From Coccinella septempunctata (taxonomy: Eukaryota; Arthropoda; Insecta; Coleoptera; Coccinellidae): a stretch of 64,000 bases of DNA. The number at the start of each line of letters is the position of its first letter. The stretch's first letter is position 1. A program made the translations under genes and the position numbers. Where the stretch lies: positions 15,936,501 through 16,000,500 of the forward strand of contig NC_058191.1 of NCBI RefSeq assembly GCF_907165205.1, given 5' to 3'. The notes under the pieces are model-generated. The model did not search any database and was not told the origin of the DNA. It saw only the letters and a program-made list of their open reading frames with translations. Positions 21,419 through 31,137 of this stretch are shown piece by piece.

Positions 21419-22815
21419 TAAATATTCTTAATAATTTGCTGCATCTTCTTCTCAATCTCTTTCTCCAGATTCTGCATCATCGTGCTGATGAGGTTTTTCG
21501 TGAACTTATCCAGTTCCTCAGTGATTCCAGAAATTCCTTTTCTGGTTTCGGCTTTTTTGACGGTTTTTGCCTTTTCCGTCTTTTTCTCTGGTTTCTTCGT
21601 CTCTTTGACTGCTTCGGTTGCAGTTTCCTGGGGTTTCTTCACTTCCGAAGAGTTTGGGGATGGCCTCGGTGTATTTTGTGTTGGCCTCGAGCTGGTCTGG
21701 TTCGATCTTGGCGATCTCTTGGTCTTTTTAGTGACCAATTTCCATTCGCTACATCCCTTGTAGCTGGCTGGATGTCCTTGCTCTCCACAGAGAACACAAG
21801 AGGCATTTCGCTCCTCGTTCTCCCTGGTGAGCGTACACTCCTTGGAGCTGTGATTACCGGAGCATTTCACGCACCTCCATGGAAAAGTGCACTTACTTTG
21901 GGCATGTCCATATCGCTGACAGCGGTAACATTGTCCAGGCCCGGTCGTCCTTCTCTTAGGTTCAACAACACAGTTCATGTTGTAGAGCCTTCTCACCTCG
22001 AAGATACCCTTATTCTGGGTTTTAACCAGCAATAAGGGCATCGGCCTCTTAGTTATATTTGAGGTCATTCTTATGACCTCAGCATCGACGATCCCTTGAT
22101 CCTTGAGGTCGTCAAGGATCGTCGGGATATCTGCATCCAGCGGTAGATATCTCACTACCGCATAGATTTTCTTTTCTTCCTCCCGTTGAAGAGTGTAAAA
22201 CTCCCTATTTATTTTATGAAGGAAGTCCGTCATTCTTCTGTGGTCTTCCGCGGTTTGTGGAACGACCCTAATTCCGTCCTTCACAGTAGTCGCTCTGCTG
22301 TAATTTATTCCGTTTCGCATTAACGCGTTGGAAATTGACGTCCATTCGGACGTACCCCTCAGGGTAACTGGGGGGATTTTTTCTTTTCTCTCCACTGGAG
22401 TGGTTTTCTCTTGGGCTGGGGTTTCCAAGACTCTTTTCTTGTTTGCCTCTTCATTTGACGAGGAGCTATCCTTTCTCACTCTTTTGGCGGGTGGGGAAAT
22501 TTTGGTTTGAGGGGTTTTGACCACCTCCATCTTCTGTTTTTGAACCGGTAAGTTCACTTCTTGGACATTTTTCAAAATAATGTTCTTCTTGAGTGCTTTG
22601 GAGTAAGGACTTTCCTTATTTCCCTCCTGCAACTCGAGCCTCTCCCTGAGATTTTTAATCTCAGCAACTAAGCTAGATACGCATCTATCTAACTCATTCA
22701 CCCTCGCTTTCAAACTTGCGTTCTCCTCTCTCAACATATCGTGTTCGGACACGACATTAGCGATTTCTGGCGCGTCTTCTTCCATTACGGACTCGCAGTC
22801 CGAATGGTCAGACAT
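21418..22815 (-). CDS. Jockey copy A ORF1: gag-like RNA-binding protein
   Basis: 465 codons from ATG at 22815. Such proteins coat element RNA in the ribonucleoprotein particle. Residues about 25-65 form heptads typical of a coiled coil (REENASLKARVNELDRC). A lysine-, serine- and proline-rich linker follows. The conserved domain from TLRGTSEWTSISNALMRNG leads into three cysteine-histidine knuckles around residues 293-360: CYRCQRYGHAQSKC, CVKCSGNHSSKEC and CVLCGEQGHPASYKGC, an arrangement characteristic of Jockey-clade ORF1. The C-terminal tail is again K-rich with possible helix. The C-terminal two thirds are nearly identical to copy B, but the first third is unrelated in detail. Confidence 0.93.
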   Translation of the reverse strand: MSDHSDCESVMEEDAPEIANVVSEHDMLREENASLKARVNELDRCVSSLVAEIKNLRERLELQEGNKESPYSKALKKNIILKNVQEVNLPVQKQKMEVVKTPQTKISPPAKRVRKDSSSSNEEANKKRVLETPAQEKTTPVERKEKIPPVTLRGTSEWTSISNALMRNGINYSRATTVKDGIRVVPQTAEDHRRMTDFLHKINREFYTLQREEEKKIYAVVRYLPLDADIPTILDDLKDQGIVDAEVIRMTSNITKRPMPLLLVKTQNKGIFEVRRLYNMNCVVEPKRRTTGPGQCYRCQRYGHAQSKCTFPWRCVKCSGNHSSKECTLTRENEERNASCVLCGEQGHPASYKGCSEWKLVTKKTKRSPRSNQTSSRPTQNTPRPSPNSSEVKKPQETATEAVKETKKPEKKTEKAKTVKKAETRKGISGITEELDKFTKNLISTMMQNLEKEIEKKMQQIIKNI

Positions 22816-23245
22816 TTTAGAATCTAATTAATAATTACTTCGCTACTCGAAGAAATTGGAAATAAAATTTTTCAAGACAAAAGAAAAATGTATCTCATGC
22901 ATAAAAACAAAACGGCTCATCAAAAATTCTCTACGCTATGAGAAAAATCAGAAAGAAAGATACGAAAAATAAGCTCACCTGATGTTTTCTGCAGTACCAA
23001 CGAGAAAATTCTCTGGACACTTAGGATGAACACCAACTTTGAAAATTTTAACGAATTAAAATTCCGATAACAAATATAGAACCTACACAACTTCACAGAC
23101 GGAATCAAATATTCCGTAGCTTGGTTAGTGGGCACTTTCACCTCCGCTTTCACTTTTACGGCACTGTGACTTTCTCGTCCGCTTTCTCTTTTATAGCACT
23201 AGGAGCACTGTAGCACGTCTTCTCCTGTCAAGCGATTGACTCGGA
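22816..23245 (-). promoter_or_regulatory. 5' untranslated region and likely internal promoter of Jockey copy A
   Basis: 430 bases between the target duplication and the ORF1 ATG. Jockey-clade elements are transcribed from a promoter within their own 5' end. I see no certain core motif, and the minus-strand short reading frame at 22920-23153 is not supported. A segment related to the copy B leader (ATTCCGTAGCTT) lies near 23112. Confidence 0.6.
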
Positions 23246-23555
23246 ATTGTTTGACCTTAACACTTTGGATTTCTTCAAATAGTGGGACCAATATTAGCCA
23301 AGTTGACGGAAATTTTACGGGCGAATGGTTGGTATATTGAGATGCATGCGAAAACTATGTGCAGTTTCAAGATTTGGTTCGAATTGATCCAATAGTTCCT
23401 TAGGAATTGAAATGATATTTTGACGAATCGACTACTACTCCGGTTAGCGCATCCACCATTTCGGTTGGTGCAATAAAAGATATTTTTCGGAACGGTATCA
23501 TTTTAATAATCGGTAATTTTTTTTTTTTTCGCTAATTCTAATCCATTTTCACCTT

Positions 23556-23876
23556 CTACTTCGGTAGGGGCGGCAACGATGTGGGCGGCGACGGTTCTGA
23601 CGGTGTTGGCGGTACGGCGGGCCTCAGTCGGAGGTCCGGCAGTATGGCTTCTGTCCTGCTCCCTGGAGTTGCGGTCGGTCCTGAGGCAGTTCTGGCGGTC
23701 ATTGGTCCCCTATCTCTAACGCAACACACCCTGGAAAGGACCCCCACACGGCCGCACCTGGAACAGAACTTCGTCCTTTCCCCTCGGCAGTCCTCCCTGT
23801 GGTGGCCTTCATTGCCACACCGCCAGCAACTGACGGGGCCTAACCCCAGGTAGAACTGAAGTCCACAGGTCCCCAC
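23556..23876 (-). pseudogene. Gag nucleocapsid fragment, 106 open codons
   Basis: Captured zinc-knuckle end of a gypsy-type gag: CWRCGNEGHHREDC, then KFCSRCGRVGVLSRVCC, then a proline- and arginine-rich tail ending LPPLPK. Knuckle residues are intact. It carries the GLGPVSC and DRGPMTAR variants also seen at 61271-61591. The GC-rich 90-codon frame on the other strand is a shadow. Confidence 0.78.
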
Positions 23877-23925
23877 GGTCCTTTCGAACTGAAATTCAAC
23901 ATGTGCATCTCAATTCGAAAACTGT

Positions 23926-23929
23926 GTAC
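23926..23929. repeat. GTAC target-site duplication of the LTR element, left
   Basis: GTAC directly before TGTAACGG. The matching GTAC follows the other LTR at 34368-34371. The IR2 partner arm has a single GTAC at 61218-61221. Confidence 0.9.
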
Positions 23930-25790
23930 TGTAACGGGTTTGGTCGGGAAAAGGATTTAATCTCGAGCGCCAGCTATTCTTTTAATAGGGAGAAATAGCA
24001 AACCCACCCAGGTACCTACTAGTCGGAGACAGGGTTGGGTTTATCTAAGGTGGTAGCGATAACAAGTACTTTAAAACCGAATTTATTACAACAATCTAAG
24101 TTACAGTGAACTATACAGTTATTTCCAAGTCAAGAAATATATTCAGCTGATGACCAAGTTCAAAAATAAGGAAAACAGAAATGTAATAACTTGTCACGGT
24201 GATCAGAAAGTGAAATCAATGAATCAAAGAATATTCAAATCAATTATATTCAGTCAAACTATCAGGTATTAAAGAAAGCAAATAATTAATAGCAGTTACT
24301 TTGATTCCTTCTGAGACAATAACGGATGTACGGGGTTTATACAAAATTTACAGCAACCGGGTGTCTCAGAAAGATCCAAGTCTCTGTAATCGGTTAATTT
24401 AGCAATGGGTTTGATCCCGAGCACTTCCAGTGATTTTCAGTGTACAGGCCAATCAGAATTTGAAACTATTCAATTAACGGGACGGGGTTGATACAGGTGA
24501 AACACAATGCAACAATTTACAGGATAACGGGGTAGTTTATCGTGGTCTCTCCGTGGCAACCTTGGGTGTACACGCCAAGCATTACCAGTAGAAAAACTTC
24601 GAGACTTCTGCCGATTGGTTTCTGTCACAAGATAGCCAGGCGAGAGAAGTCTGCGGTAAACGGGAAATCTACACGGAACACAACAGGGGTAGTACGGTAT
24701 AAGTTACTGTGGTCTTTCTGTGGCAACCTTGGGTGTCACACGCCAAGCATTACCAGTAGAAAACTTCGAGACTTCTGCCGATTGGTTTCTGTCACCAGAT
24801 AGCCAGGCGAGAGAAGTCTGCGTTAAACAGGAAGTCTAAACGGAACACAAATGGGGTAGGACGGGATAGGTTACTGTGGTCTTTCTGTGGCAACCTTGGG
24901 TGTCACACGCCAAGCATTACCAGTAGAAAAACTTCGAGACTTCCGTCGACTGGTCTTGGTTCACCAGAGAACCAGGCGACAGAAGTCTGCGTTAAACAGG
25001 AGGATTAACAACAAGGATTAACACAATTTAACAAATAAAAGAATGCAACTTTGAATCACGAAGTATGCGGTATCAAGAAAAGACTTACAGTTTGTTCCGG
25101 TACGGTCACACCACCACTTAGCAGAAAAAAATAAAGAAAAGCAAAGGAAAACTCTAATACGAAGACAGACTTAATTAAAGCGGAAAAATTAAAGAATCAC
25201 GAAGGAATCAAGAAAAGAATCACTACCGAATCAAGACTAGAATACAGAATCGCAGAATGACTATCGAATGAATACGAATGAATTAATAACGAATGACTAC
25301 CGAATGAATAATAATGAATTAATTCTCGTCTGGTGGTGCGGTCCTATTTATTAACTCTCCAACATGTGGACGGTCACGTGATCAAAATTGCACTCAAAAT
25401 TCGGAATTCTCGAATATTCTCCCCAGAAGAAATATTCTCGGTGGCGGTTATCTCTTTATCGGTAAAAGAAACTGTCGTTATCTGCAATCCACGTTGTTTT
25501 ATACTGAATTCGGTGTGTTTTTGTGGACGGAAAAACAACGCCGAATGCAGAAAGACACTTTTTCTTTATTTTGGATTCTTACGGCGGATTAAGGATGGAA
25601 ATTTCAATTATACGGAATTTGAATTTATTAATCAGGATTCTGAAAAATATTTCCACAATGAAACGGAATAACTATATTGAAACTGAAATCTCCATCAGAC
25701 GGTGTTGCATTGTTTCAACTGGAAAATACAGGGAAACGGATATATAAAACGAGGCTTGATTTTTATTAAAAACAATCAAGTATCGTTACA
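23930..25790 (-). repeat. 3' LTR of the gypsy-type element
   Basis: 1861 bases, starting TGTAACG and ending CGTTACA in plus reading, so the ends are short inverted repeats. Differences from the other LTR that I noticed are at about 23966 (C against T), about 24953 (C against T) and about 25003 (G against A). The open frames of 86, 112 and 74 codons within it occur identically in both LTRs and look incidental. Confidence 0.95.
24531..25005. repeat. Three tandem 167-bp repeats inside the LTR
   Basis: The phrase TGGCAACCTTGGGTGT and the following CCAAGCATTACCAGTAGAAA recur three times, about 167-168 bases apart. The same block is at 33108-33582 in the other LTR. Tandem subrepeats in U3 often act as enhancers, but there is no direct evidence here. 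Confidence 0.85.
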
Positions 25791-25802
25791 TCCCCCTCCC
25801 CT
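25791..25802 (-). promoter_or_regulatory. Polypurine tract
   Basis: On the minus strand AGGGGAGGGGGA lies immediately before the 3' LTR, the expected place for plus-strand DNA priming. Confidence 0.88.
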
Positions 25803-27502
25803 GGGAAAAATTGAAGTTGCGTTGAAGACACAAGTTCAATTTAATAAGGGGTAACTGGCCCATCAAAAAAAAAAAAAAAAAATTAATCGGAAATTCAAAT
25901 CGGCTAAGTGCTCGCTATCTCACCCTTACAGAGTTCTCATCCTAATCTAAACAGTACAATAGAAGTGATATCCGGATCTGCTCACAGGTGTAGTTCAGTA
26001 ATCGTCCGGTAGGCGCTCCTTCCATGTATAGTGGTTCTCTCCGATCCATGATCCATGATCCATACTCTGCGCTCTGCGTTACGCTCCGTGATCGGTGTCG
26101 TCCCTAGCTATGGACCGAAGTGCGTGTGATCTTTGATCCGATTGTCGGTAGACGTTTGACATAACCTTTTTCGTGGCACTCTATGACTGTCGTTGGTTCT
26201 GTGGTATCTGTCAGAAACAACGTGCTTTTAGTGAAATGAAATTACTCCAGAATTGGGAAATGAAATCGATGGCAACATATAACGGTAAGTACTCCATATC
26301 GATTGTTCCATTTCCTATTAACGGTTGGATCTTAGGGAACTATCATTCACGATGAAATGGGCTGATGAGGCATCTTTGACGTTGACCACTTGTTGGCACT
26401 GTTTCCTTCTTGGATGTTGGTTCGGTGCATCATTTGACTACGAAGATGGGTCAGGCAGGTGAGTTTCGAATATCCCCTTCATCAAACCAAAGTCCTTTCG
26501 ATTAGTACTTCAAGTGGGAAGAACCATTCACTAACTTGTGTTCTCGTTGTAGGTGGAAATGTACCCAAGCTTGAAATCACTCGTTGTTGGAGGTGAATTG
26601 GACCCTCTCACAACACTGGAGGTGGATGTGGACATTCACTGTGTGCCAGAATATTGTTCGGAGTTGGAACGTAATCCTTGACGGAGGAATGGTGGAGGCT
26701 CTCTGATCCGACAGTCCCCGCTAGGTAGGTTAACAGCTGAACTTTCAGTTAAATCTTCTTGGAGTAATTGATATCCTAGAACAGACTTAATTGCCACATA
26801 GGTTATGTTTTAACAGTAGAACCTTGACAGTATACAGAGCTTTTTCCAGTTTTCTTGGGTAGAATTAAATTGAACAGATCACGGATATGCACTTTCACCT
26901 GTATCGGTGTTACAATTTCATAGAAAAAGTTACACAGGAGAACAGTAGTAGAGAACTAGATACAATTCAGACTATCTATCCAGTTTTAGATGTAGTACGG
27001 TTAGTATTTGTTAATCGTTATTCATCTTAACTACTCTGAATACAATATTTAAAGCAACGGTTTGTCTCGGAACCTTGTGAATTCACAGAACAATTAATGT
27101 AACGGATTTCAAGCTGTGCTTTGCTCTTTCTACAGGATGTACCTTTCAGAAACACAGACAGTTGACAATTTTTATCGTTTTGACATGTCGGTGTTGCTGA
27201 ACAGATTGGCTATATCCAAATGAATTCGACCATTTGATAATGTTTTCCAATTGTAATTGCAAAGCTTGAACGGTATCATGAATCCATTCAATCCACTGAA
27301 CAAAATTTCATGGTAGATTCTGATTTGTTCGGTGAACTGAATAGGATATGAAATCTTATTCGGTAATGGTTGCTGGTTGCTGTCAGGATATTGACAAAGG
27401 GTTTGTCAAATCACCGGTGTGATGGTTAACGGAACGGTAATAAAACGAAATTCACATGACTGGGGATCATGTTTAATTAACGGGTGAACAGTAAAAATAT
27501 CT
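25803..27502 (-). other. Long 3' non-coding region of the LTR element
   Basis: 1.7 kb between the end of the integrase frame and the polypurine tract. I found no minus-strand frame of useful length and no envelope-like protein. It may be a remnant of a lost third ORF or a regulatory region. Confidence 0.6.
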
Positions 27503-29407
27503 CTATCCTGAGTGAAACGGTTTTAAATCTTTAATATGGATGTTGGTAACCTTCTTACCCTTTTCATCTTTCAGATCATACACTACAGGAGAGACTACCT
27601 TAATAACGGTATACGGTCCGGCGAATTTTGCAGCCAGTTTAGCTGCGAAACTGTCGACAGCGGATGATAACGGATTTGTGCGACGGAGAACTTTGTCACC
27701 TACATGGAAGCGAACTTCTCTACGGCGTAGGTTGTAATGATGAGCCTGCTGTTCAAAAGCCCTGTACAAGCGAGCTTGCACAAACTCATGTGCTTCCTGT
27801 AGGTGCCGGATTTGCTCTGTACGGTGAGTCATGTCTCTATTTACTTCGGTTGGGTTACTGTTTTCCTCATTTTGGGGTTTTGTCGAATAAATCGCCCTAG
27901 GGACATTTAGTTCCCTACCAAAATTCAGAAAAGCCGGAGTAAACCCGGTAGACTCTTGTTTAGCGGTGTTAATAGCAAAAACTAATTCCCCTAACTTTTC
28001 ATCCCAGTTTCTCTGATCGGTTTCGCAAAATTGTGCAATCATTGTTTTTAGTGTTCGATTCGCTCTTTCTACCGGATTACACTGTGGCGAGTACGGTGGG
28101 GTAAATCTGTGAGCTATATTCAGTTCCTGAAGGCTGTTTTTAAATAACTTACTATCATACTGTACTCCATTATCGGAGATAACAACGGCCGGACATCCAT
28201 ATTTAAGGATGATTTGTTCGTATAACGCAGAATAAACGGTTTTGGCTGTAGCTTTTCGCAACGGGCGGCACTCGATCCACTTCGTGAAGCGATCTTGCAT
28301 GACCACAATGTAAGAATTACCTTTTTTACTTCGGGGTAACGGTCCGACGATATCTGTAGATACTTCCCTGAATGGTGCATCTGCCATCCTGTGTGGTTGC
28401 ATCTTCCCAGCAGTTTTCTGTTGCGAAACTTTGTAGCGTTGGCACGAAGTGCAGTTTCTAACATATTTCGCAATGTCTCGGAACATACCAGGCCAGTAGT
28501 AATTCCGGGCAATCCTGGAACTTGTCTTGGCGATCCCCATATGTCCGGCTAGTTCCGAATCATGATTCTCCTTCAGTACTTCGGAACGCTGTTCGGTGGG
28601 TACGCATAATTTCCAGGGTTGTCCAGTTCCAATTTCTTTGAAGTCTGATGCATCCCAAAAATGTCGGAACAGTTTCCCATCGATTATGGCATAATCTGGG
28701 AAATTTCCTGGGTCCTTCTGAACCTCCTGTAGTTTTCTGTTGTACCATCGGCAGTGAATTTCCACTTCGGCCAGGTATACGGAACCTACGGACGGTAAGG
28801 GATTCCGGGACAGACTGTCAGCAGGTGTATTCAGGGATTTTCTCCGGCCTTGTACCTCAACAGCTTTTCCAATTTCCGGTGTTGGTTTGGCAATCAGTCG
28901 ACCTTCCAGGTAACAGTCGGCGGTACTGAGGTTAATGGAGAAATTGAACCTTCCTAGTACGTCCATTCCTAGTATGAGGTCTACTGGTAAATCAGGCACC
29001 AACAAAAATTTAATGTCGGTCAAGGAATAATCAGCCAGGTGGACGGCGGTAGTGTAGAGTTTGGGTGTTGTCGTGGGTTGACCATTTGCGACCACCACGA
29101 AACCATTCTCAACATGTTGTCCGGTGATTCCCTTGCTTTCACATTGTTTTGCCACTTTCCGACTTACGAAACTCTTCGTGGCTCCAGTGTCAACTAATGC
29201 TTTGTAGTGCTCTCCGGCTATCTTAACTTCGACAAGCGGTCGGTTATCATTCCAGGCAGTCGATGTCATGGGAGTCAGTGTGTTGGGAGATATGGTCGAC
29301 TCCTTCTCCATACCTCCGTCTAGTTTTCCGGACGGCAGAGACAATCTCGTGAGAGAATGTTTTTCCTCTGGCAACGAGAACAGAACAACCTCGGTCGTCC
29401 TCGACAT
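27503..29407 (-). CDS. Pol with protease and integrase only (RT-RNase H deleted)
   Basis: 634 codons. The N-terminus holds an aspartic protease: VEVKIAGEHYKALVDTGATK, with active-site DTGA and a later ILGMDVLG flap or exit motif. Around residue 190 the frame passes directly to NTPADSLSRNPLP, which is the usual end of the RNase H region, so all RT and RNase H motifs are absent. The integrase follows complete: zinc-binding H..H..C..C (HDSELAGH, then CTSCQRYK), catalytic D in STDIVGPLPR, D in VISDNGVQYD and E in NPVERANRTLK, then a C-terminal domain ending DLKPFHSG. It overlaps gag by 88 bases in the -1 frame, so it is probably made by frameshift rather than from its own ATG. Confidence 0.93.
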   Translation of the reverse strand: MSRTTEVVLFSLPEEKHSLTRLSLPSGKLDGGMEKESTISPNTLTPMTSTAWNDNRPLVEVKIAGEHYKALVDTGATKSFVSRKVAKQCESKGITGQHVENGFVVVANGQPTTTPKLYTTAVHLADYSLTDIKFLLVPDLPVDLILGMDVLGRFNFSINLSTADCYLEGRLIAKPTPEIGKAVEVQGRRKSLNTPADSLSRNPLPSVGSVYLAEVEIHCRWYNRKLQEVQKDPGNFPDYAIIDGKLFRHFWDASDFKEIGTGQPWKLCVPTEQRSEVLKENHDSELAGHMGIAKTSSRIARNYYWPGMFRDIAKYVRNCTSCQRYKVSQQKTAGKMQPHRMADAPFREVSTDIVGPLPRSKKGNSYIVVMQDRFTKWIECRPLRKATAKTVYSALYEQIILKYGCPAVVISDNGVQYDSKLFKNSLQELNIAHRFTPPYSPQCNPVERANRTLKTMIAQFCETDQRNWDEKLGELVFAINTAKQESTGFTPAFLNFGRELNVPRAIYSTKPQNEENSNPTEVNRDMTHRTEQIRHLQEAHEFVQARLYRAFEQQAHHYNLRRREVRFHVGDKVLRRTNPLSSAVDSFAAKLAAKFAGPYTVIKVVSPVVYDLKDEKGKKVTNIHIKDLKPFHSG

Positions 29408-31137
29408 TCCCGTCGCATGTGGCCGTATTCACCACATCGGAAGCACTGTGTTTGGAAAGATACTTTCCTCGTCGGTGGATCAGTCCGGTTTCCCTGTGTT
29501 TCCTGTCGGTCTCCTTGTTGGTTTGATCGTCGTGTTGGTATAGGTGATGAAGCTCGGTTGGGTGAACCTGTATTTTGCTTGTCGACTCGTGCCGTTGGTC
29601 GATCCGGTCTTGGCTGGGTGTTTCTAGGCGGTGACGGCGGTATTTGTGGTCTGTTGTGACCTACTGGTACTGGTGGTTCTGAGTTTCCTGATATATTTTC
29701 GGTGTCCAAGGAGAAACTGGCCTGTTGCCGGTTTTGTTGGGACGGACGATACGTCAGGTGGGGCTCGTCAAGAAGACCTGGTTTCGACGGTGGCCTGGTG
29801 TACTGGCTCATCTGCCACTGTACTAACTCGAAAACCTTTCCTTTTCGCAGGAGCTCATCGTAGGTGTTAGTCTCCTGGAATGCTAAGGCCTGTTGTAGGG
29901 TCGGTAATAGCCTCTGCCTGATGATTCGGATTTGTTCCGTTTCGGTTGGTCTACTGTATGTTAACTTCTGGAACAAATTCTGCATTCGAGTGACGTACAT
30001 CAGCAGCTTTTCATCAGGACCCTGCGTTCTCCTTTTTATTTCTTCCAACAGGTTCTCCTCATAGTTCACCGGTAAAAATGCTTCCTTAAGTTGCTCCTTG
30101 AAATCCTGCCAGTTCCTGAATGTACCCCTCCTGGGGATGAACCAATCCCTGGCATCCTTCCGCAGTAGTTCATAAACTGACTCGAATACTTGTTCTAGGG
30201 GCACCTTACGAGATTCGGCCAATCTCTCCACCTCCTCTATGAAGCTGCTCACACTACCTGTGCCACCAAATGAAATATTCCATTTGTGGACAGGAATGGT
30301 TGGCACCGGTGACGGTCGAGGTTCCGGCTCTAATGGTACTCTCTCTCTGGTCATGGTCCTGCCAGAGCTCACACAAGATGCAGGTAAGTGTGGAAAAGAT
30401 ACTCTACGGGTAGAATTAATCCATCTTCTTGGTGTCGGACCTTCAGGTGATGCTGTCCCACAGTCCTGTGACTGGGTGACAGGTAATGCCGGTATCTGCC
30501 GCAGTAATGCTGTACATGTCCGCCTTGTCTCGTTCATGACATGTTCTAATGTTTTATTCCTTACAGGTGTACCAGTATGTGAGACATCAGCAGCTGTCGG
30601 AAGATTGACCCCATCTCCTAGATCAATCAGGGATGTTTCAGCTCTTTCCGGTTGGATGGGGGACATCCCAGGTGAATTGGGAACCTCCATATCCAAGAGG
30701 GACCGTTCCTGCTGACTGGATGGCTGTCCACAGGTGTTGCTACTACTCAGTTGCTCCAGCGTCTCCAAGGCCTTAGTTGTAGTCGCCTTCAGTTGTTCGA
30801 TCAGTTGTAACTGTGTTTCATCGGAAGTGATAATAAAATTCAGTCTTCCCTGAATGTGTGTTAATCTTGTGAATATTCGCGAAAATTCGTTAGTCGCATT
30901 AGCGTGATTGAAATTCTGAAGTGCCTCCACTAGATCGGTGAGTTTATTTTGGCAAATGTCGATGTCCAGTGTGGGGTTCATTGATGTGCAAGGCTGTAGC
31001 GGTATGTCTGACTGTAACACTTGTCGTAGTAGACTCCGCTTTGTCATCACAGTGCTTGGTATTGACTGTCCTCTCAGTTCTAGTTCATAAGTCAATTCAT
31101 CACTGAGCAGCCTGTTCACATCCATGTTCGATGACAT
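29320..31137 (-). CDS. Gag of the gypsy-type element
   Basis: 605 codons from the first ATG at 31137 (an upstream in-frame TTG is not a credible start). Gag forms the intracellular virus-like particle. The N-terminus (LLSDELTYELELRGQSI) resembles the SAP-like start seen in some insect gypsy gags. A capsid-type domain spans WNISFGGTGSVSSFIEEVE through FLPVNYEENLLEEIKRR to MYVTRMQNLFQKL. The nucleocapsid end has CFRCGEYGHMRREC and FCSRCQRKNILSRDC. The latter is the closest match in the window to the GC-rich gag fragments scattered in the composite repeats, so both come from related lineages. The frame is intact. Confidence 0.93.
   Translation of the reverse strand: MSSNMDVNRLLSDELTYELELRGQSIPSTVMTKRSLLRQVLQSDIPLQPCTSMNPTLDIDICQNKLTDLVEALQNFNHANATNEFSRIFTRLTHIQGRLNFIITSDETQLQLIEQLKATTTKALETLEQLSSSNTCGQPSSQQERSLLDMEVPNSPGMSPIQPERAETSLIDLGDGVNLPTAADVSHTGTPVRNKTLEHVMNETRRTCTALLRQIPALPVTQSQDCGTASPEGPTPRRWINSTRRVSFPHLPASCVSSGRTMTRERVPLEPEPRPSPVPTIPVHKWNISFGGTGSVSSFIEEVERLAESRKVPLEQVFESVYELLRKDARDWFIPRRGTFRNWQDFKEQLKEAFLPVNYEENLLEEIKRRTQGPDEKLLMYVTRMQNLFQKLTYSRPTETEQIRIIRQRLLPTLQQALAFQETNTYDELLRKGKVFELVQWQMSQYTRPPSKPGLLDEPHLTYRPSQQNRQQASFSLDTENISGNSEPPVPVGHNRPQIPPSPPRNTQPRPDRPTARVDKQNTGSPNRASSPIPTRRSNQQGDRQETQGNRTDPPTRKVSFQTQCFRCGEYGHMRRECRGRPRLFCSRCQRKNILSRDCLCRPEN
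29359..29365 (-). promoter_or_regulatory. Candidate -1 frameshift site, GAAAAAC
   Basis: Within the gag-pol overlap, gag reads AGG AAA AAC ATT. Slipping back one base gives GAA AAA CAT and enters the pol frame at EKHSLTR. The heptamer G AAA AAC is close to the efficient A AAA AAC but with a G first. No downstream pseudoknot was examined. Confidence 0.45.

Larger units (their letters stand above)
18437..23245 (-). mobile_element. Apparently full-length Jockey-clade retrotransposon, copy A
   Basis: A 4.8-kb minus-strand non-LTR element: 5' untranslated region about 22816-23245, ORF1, ORF2, a 3' untranslated region ending GCAGATTTTCCCCCTGCTAC, and a poly-A of about 27 (18437-18463). It is bounded by a perfect 11-bp target duplication. 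Both ORFs are open throughout, so this is a recent insertion and possibly a competent source. It sits in the composite repeat, exactly where the inverted arm at 61887 has an empty site. Confidence 0.95.
23246..23929 (+). repeat. Composite repeat unit segment between Jockey A and the LTR element
   Basis: Continues the composite unit after the Jockey target: CTTAACACTTTGG core, a deletion removing most of the unique core, a satellite scrap, the TACTACTCCGGTTAGCGC flank, a gag fragment, and a satellite scrap ending CTGTGTAC where the LTR element begins. It matches 61218-61897 in reverse complement. Confidence 0.85.

Noticed and set aside
23581..23853. 90-codon GC-rich plus-strand frame (GGDGSDGVGG type) opposite each gag fragment
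   Set aside because: It is the antisense of the knuckle fragment and has no recognisable domain; open only because of GC-rich composition.
25333..25671. 112-codon and 86-codon frames within the LTRs
   Set aside because: They lie on the strand opposite to the element and include LTR subrepeats; no domain recognised.
26173..27500. Envelope-like third ORF in the LTR element
   Set aside because: No minus-strand frame of useful length, signal peptide or membrane segment could be seen between integrase and the polypurine tract.
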